18,560 nt of DNA. Origin: an uncultured Oscillospiraceae bacterium (lineage in GTDB: Bacteria; Bacillota; Clostridia; Oscillospirales; Acutalibacteraceae). The notes beneath the pieces were generated by a model. The model was not told the DNA's origin, did not search any database, and was given only the letters and a program-made list of their open reading frames with translations. Position 1 is the stretch's first letter. Every line of letters starts with the position of its first letter. The translations under genes and the position numbers were made by a program. Below, in pieces: positions 1 through 6,562 of this stretch. The DNA lies in the NCBI GenBank assembly GCA_910588935.1, contig CAJUSM010000061.1, positions 1 to 18,560 of the forward strand, written 5' to 3'.

Positions 1-103
1 TACGAAACTTTTCCCATTTTCTCACGGCATCTGAGAGCTGCGTTTTTTCTTCTCTACTTACCTTTATCTCCTCGTTTGGACACTCCCCTATTTCGCCTTT
101 ATC

Positions 104-132
104 TTGACATAATCACAGATTTCCGATATGAT
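104..132 (+). promoter_or_regulatory. Sigma-A promoter for the GIY-YIG gene
   Basis: A perfect -35 box TTGACA (104-109) and a -10 box TATGAT (127-132, one mismatch to TATAAT) are separated by exactly 17 bases. Transcription would start near 139, giving a leader of about 58 bases before the GIY-YIG gene. Bases 1-103 are T-rich and hold no gene that I can support. Confidence 0.8.
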
Positions 133-196
133 ATATATGGAATCCAGCCATGTTCTATTGAAAAATGGAATGGGGCGGCTTTCATAGGAGAATATC

Positions 197-751
197 ATGA
201 TGGATTACGTGAAAAGCTTTTTGGATTTCCAGGAGCTGGACCTTTCTAAATATGAGTTCCTCATTAAAATCGGGGCTTTTGTGTTGTTCTGCTTTCTCCT
301 GCTGATTATCATTGACAAAACTGTTGCCATTCAAAAAAGGCTAAGGAAAAGAAGGCTGAAAAGGGATATACGCAAGCTGACAAGCCATGTATCTGAAATG
401 ACACCCCAGACCTTTTTTCACATGAGGAACTCCAGCAGCGGCGGTCGTGGCCGGAGGCATATCTCTAGCAATTACGAATTCCCTGGCATTTACATTCTTT
501 TTAATCACACCAAAAACATGTACTATGTGGGGCAGGGGAAAAGGCTGCTTCAAAGGGTGAACAACCACTTTACCGGCCACGGGAACGGTGATGTATATGC
601 AGACTATAAGTATGGGGACGAGTTTACAATTAAGCTGATTCCCCTTGCGGGCAGCGGTTTTCATACGCTGAACGAACTAGAACGGTATACAATACGAGCA
701 TACGGCGCCTACTCCTATGGTTACAACCGAACCAGGGGAAACCGGGGCTAA
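197..751 (+). CDS. Membrane-anchored GIY-YIG nuclease-like protein
   Basis: This 184-aa protein has three visible parts. Residues 21-39 form one hydrophobic membrane segment, residues 47-59 are a strongly basic stretch, and residues 95-180 form a GIY-YIG domain. The domain keeps GIY (97-99), YVG (110-112), a downstream Arg (R116 or R120), a Glu (E160 or E162) and Asn177, which are the positions GIY-YIG nucleases use to bind metal and cut DNA. It could therefore be catalytically active. The basic stretch after the membrane segment suggests that the nuclease domain faces the cytoplasm. AGGAG lies 6 bases before the start; ATG codons at 197 and 200 are equally possible. It has a strong promoter and lies 36 bases before another small membrane protein. 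GIY-YIG domains are common in homing, repair and restriction enzymes, but an N-terminal membrane anchor is uncommon. The role is unknown. Confidence 0.85.
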   Translation: MMDYVKSFLDFQELDLSKYEFLIKIGAFVLFCFLLLIIIDKTVAIQKRLRKRRLKRDIRKLTSHVSEMTPQTFFHMRNSSSGGRGRRHISSNYEFPGIYILFNHTKNMYYVGQGKRLLQRVNNHFTGHGNGDVYADYKYGDEFTIKLIPLAGSGFHTLNELERYTIRAYGAYSYGYNRTRGNRG

Positions 752-787
752 ACTATCATTTTTGCAGAAAGGAAGTGCAAATCGGAA

Positions 788-1072
788 ATGTCTTCGAATC
801 CTGAGATGAGTGATATAAGCGATATGGATATGGGCCAGGGAGAAATGGACCAGGCTGTAGAGCTGCCGCCCGCGCCGGTGTTTACTCCTCAGCCGCCCCC
901 CAAAGGGCTGGGGGCTGTCCGCACGCTGATATTAATCCTGATGGGTATGGTAGGTGTGCTGGAGCTGGTGCTCTTTTTAGGGCTTTGGCTGGCCAGGTCT
1001 TTGCCGGCGGACACAACGCCCTCCCAATCCGTTTCTCAGACCACTTCTGCCAATACGGTAGACGGCATATAA
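788..1072 (+). CDS. Small single-pass membrane protein, function unknown
   Basis: This 94-aa protein is not recognised. Residues 1-26 are acidic and Met-rich. Residues 27-39 are rich in proline (PPAP, PQPPP). Residues 44-70 form one long hydrophobic segment, and residues 71-94 are a Ser/Thr-rich tail. A short positively charged stretch (K39, R45) before the membrane segment suggests that the N-terminus is cytoplasmic and the Ser/Thr tail is outside. AAAGGAAG lies about 12 bases before the start. It follows the membrane GIY-YIG gene by 36 bases with no promoter or terminator between them, so the two are probably co-transcribed. A terminator follows. A partner or anchor role for the nuclease-like protein is only inferred from position. 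Confidence 0.7.
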   Translation: MSSNPEMSDISDMDMGQGEMDQAVELPPAPVFTPQPPPKGLGAVRTLILILMGMVGVLELVLFLGLWLARSLPADTTPSQSVSQTTSANTVDGI

Positions 1073-1125
1073 GCCCGTAGGGGAATGGAGGAGCGCTTTG
1101 GCCACCATTTCTCTATTCTAACGCA

Positions 1126-1162
1126 AAACGGCGGTCCCGTTAGGGGCCGCCGCGCTGTTTTA
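1126..1162. terminator. Bidirectional intrinsic terminator between converging genes
   Basis: A 9-bp stem (1130-1138 with 1143-1151, one G-U wobble) has a GTTA loop. On the plus strand it is followed by GCGCTGTTTTA. On the minus strand the base of the stem continues into GTTTTGCG. It lies between the stop of the small membrane protein (1072) and the stop of the converging minus-strand gene (1193), so it can end both transcripts. Confidence 0.75.
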
Positions 1163-1192
1163 TATGGTTTTTGCGGGAAAAGCAGCCGGGCT

Positions 1193-1978
1193 TTAGCTGC
1201 TTAGCCGGGCCTCAACCTTTTTGCCCTTCTGTTTCTTTTTCTTCTCTGGCTTAATGTTTTTTCCAATAAGCTTTCGGGAAAATTTGCAGACCTTTTTCAG
1301 CTCGTCGCCCATTTTTTGCTCCGCCCCGGCAAAGGCCTCCCGGCTCAGCCCGTTTAGGAGCACGCTGGTTACTAGCGAGCGGAGATCCAGGTCTCCATTC
1401 TTATACATGTCATCCAGCAGGGCGCAGAGCCTCTCAGCCGGCTCGCTGTCCGGGTAGGTCTTTAGCAGGTCCTCGGCCTTGGGCACCACCTTGTGCTTGG
1501 TAAAGGTGACAAAGCGCACCTGACCGTATACAATGCGCTCCTCGTTCAACTCCTCCCGCAGTTCGGGAAAGAGATTTACCAGCCGGTTGAGAAAAAAGAT
1601 GGGGTCCACATTTCGCTCTTCCCCCCGGCCCTGCTTTTTCCGCTGCTGTACCATTGCCATCCGCTTCGGGCCTCGGACTACCTCGATAAAGTCGTTGGCA
1701 ATACTGTCCGCGTCTCCCTTTTCTCCCTCTAGGCTGTCGTACAGCCAGGTGGAAAGCTGACGCCAGTCGCCAGGCTTTCCATCCCCGTCCAGTGTGGTGG
1801 AGCGCAGGATAAAGCTTTTTTTCTTTTGGTCATACAATATGCTGTAGGCCACATCATCTGTGGCAAACATAACCGCCCGGCCCTCCTCCGCCTCCAGAGG
1901 CTGGGGTTCCTGAAATCCCTGCTGGCTTAGCTCCTGCTCTAGTATATTCTGTATATAGTCAAACCCGTTAAACGCCAT
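1193..1978 (-). CDS. Conserved-looking protein of unknown function, Lys-rich tail
   Basis: This is a 261-aa soluble protein with no membrane segment or signal peptide. I do not recognise the family. Residues 1-120 are acidic and read like a mixed alpha/beta domain. Residues 125-240 look mainly helical. Residues 240-257 are a lysine-rich tail (PEKKKKQKGKK), which suggests contact with nucleic acid or ribosomes; this is inference only. The frame is open 18 codons further upstream, but I chose the ATG at 1978 because AAAGGA lies about 12 bases before it, while the upstream ATG has no ribosome site. A clear extended -10 promoter lies about 120 bases upstream. The gene stands alone on the minus strand, with its 3' end facing the shared terminator. 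Confidence 0.75.
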   Translation of the reverse strand: MAFNGFDYIQNILEQELSQQGFQEPQPLEAEEGRAVMFATDDVAYSILYDQKKKSFILRSTTLDGDGKPGDWRQLSTWLYDSLEGEKGDADSIANDFIEVVRGPKRMAMVQQRKKQGRGEERNVDPIFFLNRLVNLFPELREELNEERIVYGQVRFVTFTKHKVVPKAEDLLKTYPDSEPAERLCALLDDMYKNGDLDLRSLVTSVLLNGLSREAFAGAEQKMGDELKKVCKFSRKLIGKNIKPEKKKKQKGKKVEARLSS

Positions 1979-2107
1979 AATTGCCCACAATCCTTTCCCT
2001 GCACAAGTTTTTACCGCAAAAATCCAAAGCATTCAATCGCAGTCGCAATACTGGCCACACAAACAGCCACCTTATCCGGAACGCCACTTTTTTTGCTGAT
2101 TAGCCCC

Positions 2108-2136
2108 ATTATAGCATAGCCAGGAGAAGAAGTCTA
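2108..2136 (-). promoter_or_regulatory. Extended -10 promoter for the minus-strand unknown gene
   Basis: Read on the minus strand, TGCTATAAT is a perfect extended -10 element (TATAAT at 2113-2108). Seventeen bases upstream is TAGACT (2136-2131), which matches the -35 consensus at four of six positions. Transcription would start near 2101, leaving a leader of about 120 bases before the start at 1978. Confidence 0.7.
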
Positions 2137-2245
2137 ATCCTTTTTGCGGCGGGAGAGTTCAAATAAAAAGAAAAAGGGGTGGGCTATGGGCAGAGCCTAT
2201 GTTTCCTAAGCTGCCCTCCCTCTCCAATTATTCCCGGGATAGTGG

Positions 2246-2274
2246 TTGCTTATTTCCTATGTTTATAGTATAAT
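2246..2274 (+). promoter_or_regulatory. Sigma-A promoter for ddl-murI
   Basis: TTGCTT (2246-2251) and a perfect TATAAT (2269-2274) are separated by 17 bases. The predicted transcript start is near 2281, about 174 bases before the ddl start codon. Confidence 0.75.
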
Positions 2275-2454
2275 GGCAGCAAGGGGCAGAGGCTCCTTTT
2301 CTTCCCATACCATTCTAAGGTGGTATCTAGACTCTTCTTTTGCTCATATAGATTGGGTGCAAAGGCTGTTCGGCATTTTTCTGGGCGCCGCCTGCATATT
2401 GAAAACGCGGAACAGGCTTACAGCAAAAATAAGCATGAAACGAGGGTGAATCCA

Positions 2455-3537
2455 ATGAGCCAACTATGCAGCCTTGGGGTAATATTTGGCGGCCAGTCCT
2501 CCGAGCATGAGGTCTCCCTAATGTCTGCCGCCTCTATTTTGGAAAACCTGGACCCTTCCCGGTACCAGGTGCATAAGGTGGGCATTACAAAGGAGGGCCG
2601 CTGGCTTCTCTATAACGGCCCGGTTTCCGGCCTAAAGGACGGCACTTGGCAGCGGGATGCTGTGCCCGCCTTTCTCGCTCCGGATCCTTCTGTCCATGGC
2701 CTGGTGGTTTTGGATGGGGATACGGCCCGCACCATTTGGCTAGACTGTGTTTTTCCTGCCCTGCATGGCAAAAATGGGGAAGATGGGTCCATTCAGGGCC
2801 TGTTCTCCCTTTCCGGCGTTCCCTATGTGGGCTGCGGCGTGCTTAGCTCTGCCGTGTGTATGGATAAGGCCGTTACCCATACCCTGCTCTCTGCCGCCAA
2901 TATCCGCCAGGCACACTATCTTTGGTTCTATACCCACCGGTACAATGCCGCCCCTGAAACCGTGCGGAACAAAATTGAGGCCAGGTTGAATTTTCCGGTT
3001 TTTGTAAAGCCCGCCAATGCCGGCTCTTCTGTAGGGGTTAGCAAGGTGGAATCTCCGGACGGCCTGGATGAGGCCATCCGCAAGGCGGCCCGGGAAGATG
3101 GAAAAGTGATTGTGGAAGAGGGAATAGCTGGCCAAGAGGTGGAATGCGCGGTGCTGGGCAGCCGGAACGGGGCCCAGGCCTCCATTGTAGGGGAGATTGG
3201 CGCTTCCGCCCAGTTTTACGATTACGATGATAAGTATGTGAACGGTACCAGCCAGCTGTTTATCCCTGCCCGCCTGGAGGATTCCGTGGCCCAGGAAATT
3301 CGGGAAACGGCCCTGCGGGCCTATCGGCTGCTGGGCTGTACAGGCTTGGCCCGGGTAGACTTTTTTGTAACTCAAGAGGGAAGCCAAGTGGTGCTTAACG
3401 AGATTAACACCCTGCCGGGCTTTACCTCAATTAGCATGTATCCCAAGCTTTGGATGGCGGGAGGCTATACCTATGGCGAACTGCTGGACCGGCTGATTGA
3501 GCTGGCCCTGGAGGAGGCGGCAGAGGTAAATGGATAA
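2455..3537 (+). CDS. ddl: D-alanine--D-alanine ligase
   Basis: Cytoplasmic ATP-grasp enzyme that joins two D-Ala molecules for the end of the peptidoglycan stem peptide. The 360 aa match the family's usual length. Visible motifs are SSEHEVSLMSA (15-25, with the N-terminal Glu17 and His18), PALHGKNGEDG (101-111), the ATP-grasp Lys and Ser loop KPANAGSSVGVSK (175-187), the omega loop FYDYDDKY (244-251), and the metal-binding C-terminus VDFFV...LNEINTLPGFT. Lys250-Tyr251 in the omega loop is the pattern of D-Ala-D-Ala ligases. D-Ala-D-Lac enzymes replace this Tyr, so ordinary vancomycin-sensitive precursors are expected. The frame is open back to 2320, but I chose 2455 because GAGGG lies just before it and the protein then begins like other Ddl proteins. 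Its stop overlaps the murI start by 8 bases (ATGGATAA), implying coupled translation. Confidence 0.97.
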   Translation: MSQLCSLGVIFGGQSSEHEVSLMSAASILENLDPSRYQVHKVGITKEGRWLLYNGPVSGLKDGTWQRDAVPAFLAPDPSVHGLVVLDGDTARTIWLDCVFPALHGKNGEDGSIQGLFSLSGVPYVGCGVLSSAVCMDKAVTHTLLSAANIRQAHYLWFYTHRYNAAPETVRNKIEARLNFPVFVKPANAGSSVGVSKVESPDGLDEAIRKAAREDGKVIVEEGIAGQEVECAVLGSRNGAQASIVGEIGASAQFYDYDDKYVNGTSQLFIPARLEDSVAQEIRETALRAYRLLGCTGLARVDFFVTQEGSQVVLNEINTLPGFTSISMYPKLWMAGGYTYGELLDRLIELALEEAAEVNG

Positions 3538-4360
3538 CCGGCCAATTGGCGTGTTCGACTCGGGGCTAGGAGGGCTGACAGCAGTGAAAGAGCTGGAGGC
3601 CGCGCTCCCGGAGGAGAGCATTGTGTATTTCGGCGATACCGGCCGGGTTCCCTATGGCACCCGCAGCCGGGAAACAGTGCGCCGGTATGCCCGGCAGGAC
3701 ATGGCTTTCTTGCTGGAGCACCATGTAAAGGCTGTGTTGGCCGCCTGCGGCACGGTAAGCGCCAATGCCGGGGATGTAGGCGCAAGGCTGCCGGTTCCAT
3801 ACTTTGATGTGGTGGCCCCCACTGCGGCGGCCGCTGCCAAGGCGACTGGAAACGGGAAAATTGGCGTAATTGGCACCACTGCCTCTATCAATAGCGGGGC
3901 CTATGTGCAGGCCCTAGAAGCCATTGACGCCAGGCTGAAGGTGTTTGCCAGCCCTTGCCCCCTGTTTGTGCCCTTGGTGGAAAACGGCTTTGTACAAACC
4001 GGGGACCAGGTTGCCCGGCTGGTGGCGGAGCGGTACCTGGAGCCTTTGGGCCAGGCGGGAATTGATACCTTGATTCTGGGCTGCACCCATTTTCCCATAA
4101 TTGCCGGAACCATCCGGCTGGTGCTGGGGGAAAAGGTCCGGCTCATCGACAGTGGCAAAGAGGCGGCTCTGGCCCTGGCGAATTTTTTGGGGGAGCATGA
4201 AATGCTGTGCCAGCCAGGCCGGCCCAGGCGGGCGGAGTACTATGTCAGCGATTCTCTGGAGAATTTTGGAGGCGCGGCAGCCCAATTTCTGGGCCACGAG
4301 GTGGAGGCGGCCAGAATCGACATAGAAAGTTACGTTGTTTCTCACAATTCTGATTTCTGA
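3530..4360 (+). CDS. murI: Glutamate racemase
   Basis: Cofactor-independent racemase that converts L-Glu to D-Glu for MurD, whose gene is also in this window. The 276 aa match the family length. FDSGLGG (9-15) carries the substrate-binding Asp10-Ser11, YFGDTGRVPYG (33-43) is typical, and the two catalytic cysteines are Cys73 and Cys185 (GCTHFP, 184-189). The first cysteine motif is ACGTVSANA, while most family members have ACNTASA. The conserved Asn is Gly74 here. The second motif has Phe where Tyr is usual. The remaining sequence is typical, so I keep the assignment. It overlaps ddl by 8 bases and is almost certainly co-transcribed with it; AGAGG precedes the start. Confidence 0.93.
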   Translation: MDNRPIGVFDSGLGGLTAVKELEAALPEESIVYFGDTGRVPYGTRSRETVRRYARQDMAFLLEHHVKAVLAACGTVSANAGDVGARLPVPYFDVVAPTAAAAAKATGNGKIGVIGTTASINSGAYVQALEAIDARLKVFASPCPLFVPLVENGFVQTGDQVARLVAERYLEPLGQAGIDTLILGCTHFPIIAGTIRLVLGEKVRLIDSGKEAALALANFLGEHEMLCQPGRPRRAEYYVSDSLENFGGAAAQFLGHEVEAARIDIESYVVSHNSDF

Positions 4361-4406
4361 ATGGCGGGGGTCAGTTTGTTTTATTAAGATCCAAGAAGGA
4401 ATCGCC

Positions 4407-5279
4407 ATGGAAAAGCAACTCGAGATTCACCCGTTCCCATACGACGCGGAATCCGATGGATTTATCGCGGCATTATCTAGCGCGGTATGCGCCGCGAAAA
4501 GGTACAGCGACAACACGCCGTATTGGTGCTCGCGGAAAGGCTGCTACTGCAAAAGGTGCGGAGACTGCCAGGGGCAGTCTTTGGGCAAGACCCAGTTAAG
4601 CGTTTATCACTGCCTGCTTGCCGCGTCTGGCCTGGCCTTTGGCTTTGATTACCCAGAGGACGACAGCGTTGGCAGGCACACGATTCCCAATATCCCCATT
4701 GGTTGGCGTTGGAATTACGACTTTTTGGCGGGCATTATGAACTTTGCGGGGCTTTCGTTTGCCCGGTATCAAAGTAAAACGGTTGAGGAGATTCGCGCCA
4801 TAATCAAGGATTCTATAGACGCCGGGTACCCTGCCATGGCGGCGAACCATCAGGTTTATTCAGATGAAATGGCGTGGGTTTCCTGCTGGAAAATCATAAA
4901 GGGCTACACGGACAATGGGATTACTGTGATGCGCCATGGCGGCGAGGTGAGGGATGAGACCAGCGGCAGGCACGAAGACATTATTGTTATCACCGGCACG
5001 GCGGATTGCCCGGGGAACGGGGAAGGGAAACGAGATTATCTTGACGTGCTCAAGGGGATATACGCTGTGCTGAGCGATCCCTCCCACGACGCTTTGGAAG
5101 AAGAGATTATGACAGATCTCTCAAATGTTACGGCGGAAAATGCCCCTATGCTGTCGTATAAGCTGATGGGGATCAATGGCGTTTCCATTGAGGCCAGATG
5201 GCACGCGGCAGAGGCCTTTACCTCAAAGGACAATCTTTTGTATTCCCTTGCGGAGGCAAGCCCGGGGGGGGCCCAATAA
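4407..5279 (+). CDS. Unknown Cys-cluster protein, N-terminal part (frameshifted)
   Basis: This 290-aa reading frame begins 46 bases after murI; AAGAAGGA precedes the ATG. I do not recognise the family. Residues 38-54 hold a tight cysteine cluster (CSRKGCYCKRCGDC, residues 41-54), which could bind a metal. It is followed by LSVYHCLLAASGLAFGFDYPEDD (key residues Y67, H68, C69, D81) and a GWRWNYDFLAGI stretch near 99-110. The segment around 138-180 (GYPAMAANHQ, then CWKIIKGY, then a Gly-rich turn) resembles the layout of peptidase-C39- or BtrH-like domains, but this is only a resemblance. The frame stops right after a run of eight G (5264-5271). Dropping one G joins it to the open frame at 5272-5550, giving a continuous 380-aa protein. 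The start codon choice excludes 24 upstream codons that overlap murI. Confidence 0.7.
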   Translation: MEKQLEIHPFPYDAESDGFIAALSSAVCAAKRYSDNTPYWCSRKGCYCKRCGDCQGQSLGKTQLSVYHCLLAASGLAFGFDYPEDDSVGRHTIPNIPIGWRWNYDFLAGIMNFAGLSFARYQSKTVEEIRAIIKDSIDAGYPAMAANHQVYSDEMAWVSCWKIIKGYTDNGITVMRHGGEVRDETSGRHEDIIVITGTADCPGNGEGKRDYLDVLKGIYAVLSDPSHDALEEEIMTDLSNVTAENAPMLSYKLMGINGVSIEARWHAAEAFTSKDNLLYSLAEASPGGAQ

Positions 5280-5550
5280 AGGGAAAGCCGCCCAAGAACA
5301 ATTGGCGGACCTGTTCTATAAACGGTACATTGCAGACGGAAACAATGAGACCCACGGGATTGGCTGGAAGATTTGGGGCTGTCTCCATGCGGGGCCACAG
5401 ACCGGGTATCTTCCAGAAGCGGAGTCGTTCCAGCTAATCCAGCAGCCGGCTGTACAGGAGGAGCTAAAGCGGCTATTCCGAATAGTATTTGACAATGACC
5501 GGGCGGTGGGCAAGGGGATTTTGGAGATTTTGGAGAGAGCGCACAATTAG
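5272..5550 (+). pseudogene. C-terminal part of the frameshifted Cys-cluster gene
   Basis: These 92 codons continue the gene at 4407 in the +1 frame after the G8 tract. The protein text looks truly coding (QLADLFYKRYIADG, GIGWKIWGCLHAGPQTGYLP) and there is no start codon with a ribosome site of its own. The joint reads PGG-PNKGKAAQEQ once one G is removed. The break may be a sequencing error in a homopolymer, a real mutation, or a slippage switch. No terminator is visible between 5551 and 5656. Confidence 0.7.
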
Positions 5551-5656
5551 CCCCACCCCTAACCCATGCACAGGGCCTCAGCAAAGTCTCGCTGCTTTGT
5601 ACTGAGGATGCCCTTGCCCCAGAAACACCTAAAAACCAGCATAAGGAGGCGGGAAA

Positions 5657-6121
5657 ATGTTAAAAGAGGATTATACCATCAACATCATCGGCAAGCAAAG
5701 ATACGAGGAGGAGATAGGGGAGGTTACCCTATCTACCACAGGCACCTATAAAGAGCGGGGCAATGTGCGCTTTATCGCCTACAAGGAATATGATGAGGAC
5801 AACCCCCGCCTGTCCTTTACCGCTGTGCTCAAGGTGGAGCCAGACAAGGTAACCATGAGCCGGGCCGGTTCCTCTACCAGGCTCATTCTAGAAAAGGGCC
5901 GCCGTCATCTGTGCCTGTACGATACAGGATACGGCGCTATGACAGTGGGGGTATTTACCAGTGAGGTGAAAAGCGCTTTGGATAAAACCGGCGGCGTATT
6001 GGAAATTAAGTATACTCTTGATATTGATTCCAATCTATCTAGCAGCAACGAGCTTTTGGTGGAGGTAATCCCTTTACCCCAGCATAGAGAGCAAAAAGGA
6101 GGCTGTTATGAAAATCAGTGA
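5657..6121 (+). CDS. DUF1934 (YwiB-like) small beta-barrel protein
   Basis: This 154-aa cytoplasmic protein has the alternating strand pattern and motifs of the DUF1934 family (YwiB of Bacillus): an opening strand YTINIIGKQ, then FIAYKEYDEDNP (36-47), KVTMSRAGSSTRLILEKG near the middle, and a final LDIDSNLSSSNELLVEV. The family is thought to fold as a calycin-like beta-barrel; its biochemical role is not established. AAGGAGGCGGG lies just before the ATG. The last 14 bases overlap the cdd start, and the cdd ribosome site lies inside this gene, so the two are translationally linked. The final residues (QHREQKGGCYENQ) look like a by-product of that overlap. Family assignment is from recognition of the pattern, not from a search. 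Confidence 0.8.
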   Translation: MLKEDYTINIIGKQRYEEEIGEVTLSTTGTYKERGNVRFIAYKEYDEDNPRLSFTAVLKVEPDKVTMSRAGSSTRLILEKGRRHLCLYDTGYGAMTVGVFTSEVKSALDKTGGVLEIKYTLDIDSNLSSSNELLVEVIPLPQHREQKGGCYENQ

Positions 6122-6530
6122 ACCAATGGCTCGGGCCCTTCTTCAGCGGGCAGAGGAGGCCAGGGCCGCTGCCTACTGCCCCTACTCTGGGTTTGCGGTA
6201 GGGGCGGCCTTGCTCTGCGGGGACGGCACAGTATATGGGGGCTGCAATATTGAGTGCGCTTCCCTTTCTCCTGGAAACTGCGCGGAGCGCACTGCCTTTT
6301 TTCAGGCGGTAGCCCAGGGGCAAAGGCGGTTTGTGGCCATTGCCGTAACCGGTGGGCCCGCGGGGCAAGCCCCCGATTCCCTTTGCGCCCCCTGCGGGGT
6401 GTGCAGGCAGGTAATGCGGGAGTTCTGCGGCCAGGATTTTGAGATTGTAATGACAGATGGGAAAGAGCTGACAGTGAAGACCCTGGCAGAGCTGCTGCCC
6501 ATGGCCTTTGGGCCAGATAACCTAAAGTAA
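6108..6530 (+). CDS. cdd: Cytidine deaminase
   Basis: Zinc enzyme that deaminates cytidine and deoxycytidine to uridine and deoxyuridine for pyrimidine salvage. At 140 aa it is the short tetrameric type. CAERTA (58-63) carries Zn ligand Cys58 and the proton-shuttling Glu60; PCGVC (95-99) carries ligands Cys96 and Cys99, giving the three-cysteine zinc site of Gram-positive enzymes. GCNIECASL (45-53) is the ribose-binding loop, with Asn47 and Glu49 kept. The residue after this Glu is usually Asn and is Cys50 here. AAAGGAGG lies before the ATG. It overlaps the DUF1934 gene by 14 bases and is followed 32 bases later by the phosphorylase that uses its product. Confidence 0.96.
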   Translation: MKISEPMARALLQRAEEARAAAYCPYSGFAVGAALLCGDGTVYGGCNIECASLSPGNCAERTAFFQAVAQGQRRFVAIAVTGGPAGQAPDSLCAPCGVCRQVMREFCGQDFEIVMTDGKELTVKTLAELLPMAFGPDNLK

Positions 6531-6562
6531 ACCGGAAACCAGCGTGAAAGGAGCGGTTCGCC

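Larger units (their letters stand above)
2033..2454. other. Intergenic region between divergent genes, with two promoters and the ddl leader
   Basis: These 422 bases hold no gene I can support. They contain the minus-strand promoter (2108-2136), the ddl promoter (2246-2274) and a ddl leader of about 174 bases. Between the promoters is a possible hairpin, GGGCAG (2188-2193) with CTGCCC (2211-2216). In the leader, ATACCA (2307-2312) pairs with TGGTAT (2321-2326). The leader stays open in the ddl frame from an ATG at 2320, but that ATG has no ribosome-binding site. Confidence 0.6.

Noticed and set aside
20..60. Possible terminator at the left edge (TCTCA/TGAGA stem before a T-run)
   Set aside because: The stem is only five pairs and the T-run lies several bases away.
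1189..1217. Direct repeat AGCCGGGC on both sides of the minus-strand stop at 1193
   Set aside because: It is only eight bases and partly coding, with no sign of a mobile element between the copies.
2311..2330. Possible T-box-like sequence (AAGGTGGTATC) in the ddl leader
   Set aside because: It lacks the full T-box core and there is no following terminator; it is better explained as a small hairpin.
2320..2454. A 45-residue N-terminal extension of Ddl from the ATG at 2320
   Set aside because: There is no ribosome site before 2320, while GAGGG lies before 2455 and the shorter protein matches the family start.
2740..3387. Long minus-strand frame across ddl
   Set aside because: It lies wholly opposite ddl, has no ribosome site and no family resemblance; it is a shadow.
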